A DNA stretch of 64,000 bases from PFJX01 sp031426815. Its GTDB lineage: Bacteria > Pseudomonadota > Gammaproteobacteria > Burkholderiales > Thiobacillaceae. The stretch lies in the NCBI GenBank assembly GCA_031426815.1, contig JASJPG010000027.1:62001-126000 (forward strand), given 5' to 3'. Positions within the stretch are counted from its first letter, which is position 1. Each line of letters starts with the position of its first letter. Under the pieces are notes generated by a model, which made no database searches, had not been told where the DNA came from, and saw only the letters and a program-made list of their open reading frames with translations. This document shows positions 1 through 6,317 of this stretch, in pieces. The translations under genes and the position numbers were made by a program.

Positions 1-153
1 CATCACTCGCGCTTTATCAAGGGCGATCTCTTGCGCCAGCGCGCGCTCGTTTCTTGCAGTCAACCAAGTCGATGTCGCCAATACTGCGACGAATATCAGC
101 GATATGGTCAGAACGATCTTGGACTGGATAGAGGTCGTAACGATCTGGGACAT
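1..153 (-). CDS. N-terminus of a membrane sensor / chemoreceptor (partial)
   Basis: Reading the minus strand from an ATG at 153 gives 51 codons that run off the window edge. The protein starts MSQIVTTSIQSKIVLTISL and has one hydrophobic segment (about residues 13-30) followed by a charged helix (NERALAQEIALDKARVM). A short cytoplasmic N-terminus, one membrane helix and then a periplasmic helix is the usual start of methyl-accepting chemotaxis proteins and sensor kinases. The EIALDKA stretch resembles the start of the DUF3365 (Tll0287-like) sensor domain, but that is recalled similarity only. The reading frame is open throughout. Function beyond 'membrane sensor' cannot be decided from this piece. 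Confidence 0.6.
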   Translation of the reverse strand, partial: MSQIVTTSIQSKIVLTISLIFVAVLATSTWLTARNERALAQEIALDKARVM

Positions 154-185
154 GACAGGTACTTTCGACATTGGGACAACAACAG

Positions 186-205
186 ACACGGCAAATTTGC
201 CGTGT
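186..205. promoter_or_regulatory. Perfect 20-bp palindrome upstream of the sensor gene
   Basis: ACACGGCAAATTTGCCGTGT is its own reverse complement over 20 bases. It lies 33 bases upstream of the minus-strand ATG at 153. It has no loop and no T-tract, so it looks like a binding site for a dimeric regulator rather than a terminator. The regulator is unknown. Confidence 0.45.
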
Positions 206-305
206 GCTCATATATCAAAAGCAATATCGGTTGAAACTGCAAAAATCTTGAAAACTCTTGCGTAATTGAAATCCCTTTCAGTTCGAAGGAATTTCAAAAA
301 ACATA

Positions 306-328
306 CGGGCCGATTCTAGATCGGCCCG
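306..328 (-). terminator. Intrinsic terminator of the cco operon
   Basis: A perfect 9-bp stem (CGGGCCGAT / ATCGGCCCG) with a 5-base loop is followed, in the minus-strand sense, by ATGTTTTTTG. It sits 22 bases past the stop of the last small cco-cluster gene. This is a textbook rho-independent terminator for leftward transcription. Confidence 0.85.
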
Positions 329-350
329 GTACGAGAAACTACCAGCAAGT

Positions 351-485
351 TCAGTTGCCGCCTTCGTGCGACTTCTTGGACAGCTTGGCCCAAAGAAACA
401 AACCCATGACGATTATGAAACCAATCGTAAACAGGCTCAGCAAGCCAATGTCCGAACCGAACAGCTCTTTCATCACGACGTCCAT
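351..485 (-). CDS. DUF3149-like small membrane protein (44 aa)
   Basis: This is a 44-codon gene starting MDVVMKELFGSDIG and ending KKSHEGGN, with one hydrophobic helix (about residues 14-33) and a basic tail. AAGGAGC lies just upstream of the ATG as a good ribosome binding site. The LFGSDIGLLSL start matches my memory of the DUF3149 family of tiny inner-membrane proteins. It follows ccoH with a 26-base gap and precedes the operon terminator, so it is probably co-transcribed with the oxidase genes. Its role is unknown. A link to cbb3 assembly or stability is inference from position only. Confidence 0.7.
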   Translation of the reverse strand: MDVVMKELFGSDIGLLSLFTIGFIIVMGLFLWAKLSKKSHEGGN

Positions 486-511
486 TTTCAAGCTCCTTTA
501 AAAAAACGCCC

Positions 512-1027
512 TTACGGGTGGTTACGAAATGAATCACTACTGAGTTTGAGCGTGCCGGCAAGCGGCAGCGTCAATTCACCAGCCAGACGCCAGGCATGGT
601 CATTCGGCTCCAGAATCCACTGCCGCTTACCTTGGCCGCCGGCCGACATGGCGCCGGTGTACTCGCCTTGTCCAAGGCCTCGCAGCGGAACGCGCAGGTC
701 CTGCTCGGATAGCGTCGGGTGGAGCAAAAGCAATTCAAGGCTGGCGGGCATCGCATCCCATTTCCCCGCCAACTTGAGTCGGGCAACGCCATCGACGATC
801 GCCAACTCACCGTTCACAGCCAGTGCAGCCGCCCGCTCCTCACGCGAAGTGTCTTTGCCGGGCGCCAGGCCCACTTTCTGGTAGCCGTCGTTGACCAGGG
901 TATCCGGCTCGTGTGCCGCAATGAAATAGGTCGTGAAACTGGCCACGACGGCAATCGCGGGCAAGCCTGCGACCAGCCAGATCATTGGCTCTTTCCACCA
1001 AGGCCGCTGCAAGGGATCGTTCATCAT
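512..1027 (-). CDS. ccoH: CcoH/FixH family cbb3 oxidase assembly protein
   Basis: This 171-residue protein has one N-terminal membrane helix (about residues 14-34) and a periplasmic domain, the architecture of FixH/CcoH. In the known systems CcoH interacts with CcoN and is needed for stable assembly of the cbb3 complex. The conserved patch after the helix, NDGYQKVGLAPGKDTSRE, is typical. It follows ccoG with a 9-base gap on the same strand. Two ATGs stand in tandem at the start; the first is used here. Confidence 0.85.
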   Translation of the reverse strand: MMNDPLQRPWWKEPMIWLVAGLPAIAVVASFTTYFIAAHEPDTLVNDGYQKVGLAPGKDTSREERAAALAVNGELAIVDGVARLKLAGKWDAMPASLELLLLHPTLSEQDLRVPLRGLGQGEYTGAMSAGGQGKRQWILEPNDHAWRLAGELTLPLAGTLKLSSDSFRNHP

Positions 1028-1036
1028 TGTGCGGCT

Positions 1037-2458
1037 CTATTTCAGGAAACTGGATTTGGCTTCGCGCACGATCTTGGGATCGTCCTCGGCCTTGATAGTA
1101 AACATGATCGGTTGGCTGGGCCGTTTCAATTGGCTGCCATCGACCTGCAGAACGACGTTCACGTTTTCCGTTCCCAAAGCCGGAATTTCCACGCTACTGC
1201 CGGAAACCAGATGCATACCTTCGATGCCACTGGCAGAAATGCTGTAGCGATGCTGGCGTCCATCCATGTTGATGACTTGCAGTCGGTACAGATTTTCCGT
1301 CTGCCCGTTATCCGCCAAACGGGAAAGAACCAGTCGATCGCGGATGACGTCGGTTCGCAGCGGTACACGCCCGATCAGGGTATAGACGAAAGCAATGCAG
1401 ATCCCGGACAGAAGCACGGTGTAAACCAGCGTACGCGGACGCAAAGTGTGCTTCGCGATATCTTTGTCGGGGTACTTGCCGTCGATCGCATTCTGCGTCG
1501 AATAACGGATCAGCCCCTTCGGATAATCCATCTTCTCCATGACCTGATCACACGCATCGACACAGGCCGCGCAGCCGATACACATATATTGCAGACCATT
1601 GCGGATATCGATACCGGTCGGGCAAACCTGAACGCAAATGCCACAGTCGACGCAATCTCCCAGACCTGCCGCCTTGTAGTCGACGCCCTTCTTGCGCGCA
1701 CCGCGCGATTCGCCACGACGGTAGTCGTAAGTGATGATCAGGGTGTCCTGGTCGAACATGACGCTCTGGAAGCGCGCATAGGGGCACATGTATTTGCACA
1801 CCTGTTCGCGCATGACACCGGCAAAACCCCAGGTGGCGAAGCCGTAGAAGAATATCCAGAAGGTTTCCCACGGACCCAGCGTCCAGGTCAGGAATTCATG
1901 CCCAAGCAGATGAATCGGGGTGTAGTAACCGACAAAAGTAAACCCGGTCCAGAGGGACAGCAGAACCCAAGCCAAGTGTTTGCCGCCACGGCGTACCACC
2001 TTGTTGACCGACCACGGCGCTTCGCTGAGTTTTTTCTGCTTGTTGTGATCGCCCTCGAACCAGCGTTCGATCCAGATGAACAGTTGGGTGTAAACCGTCT
2101 GCGGACAGGCATAACCGCACCACAAACGTCCGGCAACCGCGGTAAACAGGAACAGGGCGAGCGCCGAAATGATCAATATTGCGGCCAGCCAGACAAAGTC
2201 CTGCGGCCAGAACACCCAGTCGAACAAATAGAATTTGCGTGCGCCCAGATCGAACAGCACGGCTTGTCGATCATTCCAGTTGAGCCAAGGGAGTCCGTAG
2301 AAAATGATCTGGGTAAACAGAACCAGCCCAACACGCCAGAAATTGAAAATACCGGAAACTGCACGTGGATAGATTTTCTCGTGCACAGCATAGAGCGACA
2401 CCTCTTGCTCGCTTTGCGCTTCCTTGATGATTGGTATGTTGTGATGTTGCTCAGACAC
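1037..2458 (-). CDS. ccoG: Cytochrome c oxidase accessory protein CcoG (4Fe-4S)
   Basis: This 473-residue integral membrane ferredoxin has several hydrophobic helices in the first 200 residues and near residue 340. It carries the NapH-like motifs CGYACPQTVYT and CKYMCPYARFQ, and a bis-[4Fe-4S] ferredoxin segment (CVDCGICVQVCPTG ... CIGCAACVDACD) near residues 260-305. The C-terminal third is an Ig-like periplasmic domain. In characterised bacteria CcoG reduces Cu(II) during delivery of copper to the cbb3 active site. The start codon is GTG. The gene is separated from ccoP by about 190 bases that hold a strong hairpin. Confidence 0.93.
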   Translation of the reverse strand: MSEQHHNIPIIKEAQSEQEVSLYAVHEKIYPRAVSGIFNFWRVGLVLFTQIIFYGLPWLNWNDRQAVLFDLGARKFYLFDWVFWPQDFVWLAAILIISALALFLFTAVAGRLWCGYACPQTVYTQLFIWIERWFEGDHNKQKKLSEAPWSVNKVVRRGGKHLAWVLLSLWTGFTFVGYYTPIHLLGHEFLTWTLGPWETFWIFFYGFATWGFAGVMREQVCKYMCPYARFQSVMFDQDTLIITYDYRRGESRGARKKGVDYKAAGLGDCVDCGICVQVCPTGIDIRNGLQYMCIGCAACVDACDQVMEKMDYPKGLIRYSTQNAIDGKYPDKDIAKHTLRPRTLVYTVLLSGICIAFVYTLIGRVPLRTDVIRDRLVLSRLADNGQTENLYRLQVINMDGRQHRYSISASGIEGMHLVSGSSVEIPALGTENVNVVLQVDGSQLKRPSQPIMFTIKAEDDPKIVREAKSSFLK

Positions 2459-2571
2459 GTGATGCCTCTCTCTTCAATGCCAGGTTTCGGCAATTTCCAT
2501 GGTTCACGTGCGTCATGGAGCACATCCGGGCGAAACGCACATTGAACTCGATTGATATGTTTTATGTTTTT

Positions 2572-2613
2572 CCCGGAAGCGAGCGGGCTTTTCAAAACCG
2601 GCTCGCTTCCGGG
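2572..2613 (-). promoter_or_regulatory. Strong hairpin between ccoP and ccoG
   Basis: A perfect 13-bp stem (CCCGGAAGCGAGC / GCTCGCTTCCGGG) encloses a 16-base loop. In the direction of transcription it is followed by A-rich rather than T-rich sequence, so it is not a standard intrinsic terminator. A second short GC hairpin lies beside it at about 2613-2634. It may stabilise the ccoNOQP mRNA or separate its expression from ccoGH. The 2459-2648 interval shows no gene. Confidence 0.5.
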
Positions 2614-2648
2614 ACCGGCCTTGCGGCCAGCCCCGTGTTTACAACGGA

Positions 2649-3665
2649 TTACTGCGCAGGTGCCGCGGCAGGTGCAGCAGCGGTCTCGGCAGCAGCTGCA
2701 TCGACCGGAGCCACTTCAGGCACGGCAGGTGCGGCAGGCGCCGGTTGCTGACCACCACCCAAACCCCAGACGTAGGCCGACAGCAGATGCACCTTGTTCT
2801 CGCCCAGCAACTCGAGCTGCGCAGGCATACCGCCCTTGCGACCCTTGACGATGCTTTCGATGATCGCTGCTTCGGTGCCGCCATACTGCCAGGCATCGTC
2901 GGTCAGGTTCGGGAATCCGGCAGCAGCCATGCCTTTGCCATCTTCGCCGTGACAACCCGCGCAAGCGGCAAATTTTTCCTTGCCGGTTGCGGCCAGCGCG
3001 GCGTCATGCGGCTTGCCGCCAAGCGACAGCACATAGTTGGCCACTTCCTTGGCGCCCTGTGCATCACCCGCCAATCCACCCGGCATTTCAGCAATGCGGC
3101 CGTTGGCGATACTGGCCTTGACATCATCCGGCGCACCGCCGAACAGCCACTTGCCATCCGTCAGATCGGGGAAGCCGCTAGCGCCCTGGCCGCTGGAACC
3201 GTGACACTGCGAGCAGTAAGTCAGGAACAGATGTTCGCCCATTTTCTTGGCGTCGGGATCGGCAGCTACCGCCATCAGATCCTTGCCGGAAAATGTCTGG
3301 AATACCTTGTCGAACTCGGCATCAACGCGGGTCTTTTCGTCTTGCCATTCCTGCGCGGAAGACCAACCTAAAGTACCTGCAAATTTACCCAGACCGGGGT
3401 AAATGACCAGATAAACGATACCGAACACGATAAGGCCGTAGAACATCCACATCCACCAGCGCGGCAGAGGGCTGTTCAGTTCCTGCAAATCGCCGTCCCA
3501 GACGGGATGCATCAGTTCGGCTTGCTCGCCCGGGGCAAGCGGCTTCAGGCTGCTCTGGCTCTTTAACAACCAGAGCGAAAACAGAATGCCCGCGACTGTG
3601 ATGGCAGCGATGTAGTAATGCCAGAAATCGCTGATGAAGTCGGGTACTGCATAACCTTCAATCAT
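2649..3665 (-). CDS. ccoP: cbb3 cytochrome c oxidase diheme subunit III
   Basis: This 338-residue protein has two N-terminal helices (about residues 17-34 and 70-90) and two c-type heme sites, C151-SQ-CH and C235-AG-CH. Candidate axial methionines are M194 and M280. CcoP passes electrons from soluble cytochrome c to CcoO and CcoN at the inner membrane, facing the periplasm. The last 30 or so residues are an Ala/Pro-rich tail (PAPAAPAVPEVAP...) beyond the usual end of the family. Their role is unknown. Confidence 0.95.
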   Translation of the reverse strand: MIEGYAVPDFISDFWHYYIAAITVAGILFSLWLLKSQSSLKPLAPGEQAELMHPVWDGDLQELNSPLPRWWMWMFYGLIVFGIVYLVIYPGLGKFAGTLGWSSAQEWQDEKTRVDAEFDKVFQTFSGKDLMAVAADPDAKKMGEHLFLTYCSQCHGSSGQGASGFPDLTDGKWLFGGAPDDVKASIANGRIAEMPGGLAGDAQGAKEVANYVLSLGGKPHDAALAATGKEKFAACAGCHGEDGKGMAAAGFPNLTDDAWQYGGTEAAIIESIVKGRKGGMPAQLELLGENKVHLLSAYVWGLGGGQQPAPAAPAVPEVAPVDAAAAETAAAPAAAPAQ

Positions 3666-3706
3666 GTGTCTCTCCTAATGAACCGACTATTGAAATCGAC
3701 GCGTAG

Positions 3707-3868
3707 TCAATCTGGTTTGCGGGCCTCAACGGCATCTTCCTGAAACGGGAGGTTGCCGGCATCTTCAAACTTCTTCTTGTTGCCACCGTAAAACGCCCAT
3801 ACCAGGATGGCGATAAACAAAATGAAGAAGACGACAGTCACGATAGAACTGAGGAGGCCCGCATCCAT
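3707..3868 (-). CDS. ccoQ: cbb3 oxidase small subunit CcoQ
   Basis: This 53-residue protein has a single membrane helix (IVTVVFFILFIAILVWAFY) followed by a polar GGNKKKFEDA segment, as in CcoQ/FixQ. I start it at the ATG at 3868, because that places it one base past the ccoO stop region; an upstream in-frame ATG would overlap ccoO widely. CcoQ stabilises the cbb3 complex, especially in the presence of oxygen. Confidence 0.88.
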   Translation of the reverse strand: MDAGLLSSIVTVVFFILFIAILVWAFYGGNKKKFEDAGNLPFQEDAVEARKPD

Positions 3869-3869
3869 A

Positions 3870-4481
3870 TCACTTGGCCTTGGGTGCGTGGGTGCCCAGC
3901 ACTTGCAGATAGGCGATAAGCGCATCCATCTCGGATTTGTCTTTCAACATTTCCGGCGCGGCGGCAATTTCTTCGTCCGTGTAGCCATGACCAACCACAT
4001 TCAGCGTCTTCATCTTGGCCTGAACATTGTCGGCATCTGCTGCGGCGTCAGCCAGCCAGGGGTAAGCGGGCATATTCGACTCGGGCACCACGTCACGCGG
4101 ATTCATCATGTGGGTGTAATGCCAGTTATCGGAATAACGGCCGCCGACACGATGCAAGTCGGGACCGGTACGCTTGGAACCCCACTGGAACGGACGGTCG
4201 TAGACGAACTCGCCGGCCACGGAGAAGTGGCCGTAACGCTCGGTCTCGGCACGGAACGGACGCACCATCTGCGAATGGCAGTTGTAGCAGCCCTCGCGGA
4301 TGTAGACATCGCGCCCGGTCAATTCCAGCGCGGTATAGGGCTTGAGGCCCTCAACCGGTTGAGTCGTCGATTTCTGGAAGAACAGGGGCACGATCTGGAC
4401 CAGACCACCGATGGACACGACAACGAAGGTCAGCACCATCAGCCAGCCGATGTTCTTTTCTAGAGCCTTATGCGAAAACAT
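3870..4481 (-). CDS. ccoO: cbb3 cytochrome c oxidase monoheme subunit II
   Basis: This 203-residue protein has one N-terminal anchor helix (about residues 11-34) and one c-type heme site, C65-YN-CHS. A conserved MPAYPWL segment probably supplies the axial methionine. It belongs to the FixO/CcoO family and relays electrons between CcoP and CcoN. It sits 18 bases downstream of ccoN and almost abuts ccoQ, consistent with one transcript. Confidence 0.95.
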   Translation of the reverse strand: MFSHKALEKNIGWLMVLTFVVVSIGGLVQIVPLFFQKSTTQPVEGLKPYTALELTGRDVYIREGCYNCHSQMVRPFRAETERYGHFSVAGEFVYDRPFQWGSKRTGPDLHRVGGRYSDNWHYTHMMNPRDVVPESNMPAYPWLADAAADADNVQAKMKTLNVVGHGYTDEEIAAAPEMLKDKSEMDALIAYLQVLGTHAPKAK

Positions 4482-4499
4482 ATTCAGTCTCCTTGTTCA

Positions 4500-5948
4500 T
4501 TAGGCCGCAACGGCTTCGGGGATGCGGGCATCGTTGACGGCTTTACCCGCTGCGATGGTCTTCCACACGTTGTATGCCATCAGCAACATGCCGACGAAGA
4601 ACAAGCCGCCGCCGATCAGTCGAATGGTATAGAACGGATACATGGCATTGACCGACTGGGCGAAGCTGTAGGTCAGCGTGCCGTCAGAGTTGGTCGCGCG
4701 CCACATCAGGCCTTGTGCGACACCGGCGATCCACAATGCGGCGATATACAGAACGACGCCGATGGTGGACATCCAGAAGTGGGTGTTGATCATCTTGACG
4801 CTGTACATCTCTTCACGGCCGAACAGGCGCGGGATGAGGTGATACAGGGAACCGATCGAAATCATCGCCACCCAGCCCAGTGCGCCGGAGTGAACGTGAC
4901 CAACAGTCCATTCGGTGTAGTGAGACAGTGCGTTGACGGTCTTCACGGACATCATCGGACCTTCAAAGGTCGACATACCGTAGAAGGACATCGCGGTGAT
5001 CAGGAACTTCAGGATCGGATCGGTACGCAGCTTATGCCAAGCGCCGGACAGAGTCATGATGCCGTTCATCATGCCGCCCCAGGAGGGAGCAATCAGCATC
5101 AGCGAGAACACCATGCCGAGAGACTGTGCCCAGTCAGGCAGCGCGGTGTAAAGCAGATGGTGCGGGCCGGCCCACATATAGATGAAGTTCAGCGCCCAGA
5201 AGTGAACGATGGACAGACGATAGGAGAAGATCGGGCGACCGGCTTGCTTGGGGATGAAGTAATACATCATGCCCAGGAATGCCGTGGTCAGGAAGAAGCC
5301 GACCGCGTTATGGCCGTACCACCACTGCACCATGGCGTCATGCACACCGGCATAGGCGGAATAGGACTTCCACCAGACACCGGCGCCGCCCAGAATCCAG
5401 GGCAACTCGGCGCTGTTGACGACGTGCAGCAGCGTGATGGTGACGATGTAAGCACCGAAGAACCAGTTAGCCACATAGATGTGCTGGGTCTTGCGCTTGA
5501 TGATCGTGCCGAAAAACAGCACTGCGTAACCGATCCATACCACCGCGATCAACAAGTCGATCGGCCATTCCAGTTCGGCGTACTCCTTGCCGGTGGTGAT
5601 GCCCATCGGCAGAGTTACCGCAGCCAGCAAGATGATCAGTTGCCATCCCCAGAACACGAAGGATGCCAGACCATCAGATAGCAACCGGGCTTGGCACGTG
5701 CGCTGCACGATGTACAGCGAAGTGGCAAACAAGGCGCAACCACCGAAGGCGAAAATAACCGCGTTGGTATGCAAAGGACGAATCCGCCCGTATGAGAGAT
5801 AGGGAGCCAGAGGCCCCAGAGCTTCGGTTAGTGTGGGCCAGATGAGTTGGGCGGCAAGAATGACGCCCACCAACATCCCGACAATTCCCCATACGACAGT
5901 CATGATGGCGAATTGGCGGACGACCTTATAGTTGTATGTTGCTTCCAT
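4500..5948 (-). CDS. ccoN: cbb3 cytochrome c oxidase catalytic subunit I
   Basis: This 482-residue polytopic membrane protein is the heme-copper oxidase core of the C-type (cbb3) family. The expected ligands are visible: H60 (IRPLHTNAV), H213 in YGHNAVGFF, the H263-H264 pair in GPHHLLY, and H351/H353 in VGHVHSGALGW. The enzyme reduces O2 to water with high affinity and pumps protons, supporting respiration at low oxygen. An FNR-like box lies 78-91 bases upstream of its start. Confidence 0.97.
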   Translation of the reverse strand: MEATYNYKVVRQFAIMTVVWGIVGMLVGVILAAQLIWPTLTEALGPLAPYLSYGRIRPLHTNAVIFAFGGCALFATSLYIVQRTCQARLLSDGLASFVFWGWQLIILLAAVTLPMGITTGKEYAELEWPIDLLIAVVWIGYAVLFFGTIIKRKTQHIYVANWFFGAYIVTITLLHVVNSAELPWILGGAGVWWKSYSAYAGVHDAMVQWWYGHNAVGFFLTTAFLGMMYYFIPKQAGRPIFSYRLSIVHFWALNFIYMWAGPHHLLYTALPDWAQSLGMVFSLMLIAPSWGGMMNGIMTLSGAWHKLRTDPILKFLITAMSFYGMSTFEGPMMSVKTVNALSHYTEWTVGHVHSGALGWVAMISIGSLYHLIPRLFGREEMYSVKMINTHFWMSTIGVVLYIAALWIAGVAQGLMWRATNSDGTLTYSFAQSVNAMYPFYTIRLIGGGLFFVGMLLMAYNVWKTIAAGKAVNDARIPEAVAA

Positions 5949-6025
5949 ACGGGTCTCCTTAAGCGTTACAGGCTGGGTTGAAAAACTAACGCCGAATAAA
6001 CGACATTCAAATCCTAAATAGACAC

Positions 6026-6039
6026 TTGATATAAGTCAA
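6026..6039 (-). promoter_or_regulatory. FNR/ANR-like box upstream of ccoN
   Basis: On the plus strand the site is TTGAT-ATAA-GTCAA, one mismatch from TTGAT-N4-ATCAA. It overlaps the ccoS stop codon. A -10-like TTTATT on the minus strand (6000-5995) lies at the spacing expected for a class II FNR promoter, with transcription starting near 5991. This fits the known oxygen-limited induction of ccoNOQP by FNR-type regulators. Confidence 0.7.
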
Positions 6040-6236
6040 CGAGTGCTTACATCTTCTGCTTGGTCTTGCGACAAACTATTGCTACTTTGTTTGGGCAACT
6101 CGTCATCCATGAGTATGCGATGTGCTGGACCCTCCATATCTTCGAACTGACCGCTTTTTACGGCCCACAGGAACACAAGCGCGATGGCCGCGACAAAAAC
6201 CAGACTGAGCGGGATTAGCAAATACAGGATGTCCAT
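6036..6236 (-). CDS. ccoS: cbb3 oxidase maturation protein CcoS
   Basis: This 66-residue protein has one N-terminal helix (LYLLIPLSLVFVAAIALVF) followed by LWAVKSGQFEDMEGPAHRIL, the family signature. CcoS is needed for cofactor insertion into CcoN in studied bacteria. The tail is polar and ends in an acidic stretch. It lies between ccoI and ccoN on the same strand. Confidence 0.92.
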   Translation of the reverse strand: MDILYLLIPLSLVFVAAIALVFLWAVKSGQFEDMEGPAHRILMDDELPKQSSNSLSQDQAEDVSTR

Positions 6237-6317
6237 AGGCTGGCTTTATTGAGTGGCGGCATGGTATTTGTGACGTAGGGCACAGAGATAATCAATATTC
6301 TTTATGGCTTGAGGCCA

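Noticed and set aside
719..2545. 608-codon open frame on the plus strand
   Set aside because: Antisense to ccoH and ccoG, which have clear family motifs; the translation shows none.
4470..5681. 403-codon open frame on the plus strand
   Set aside because: Antisense to ccoN; composition rich in His, Gln and Asp, typical of shadow frames.
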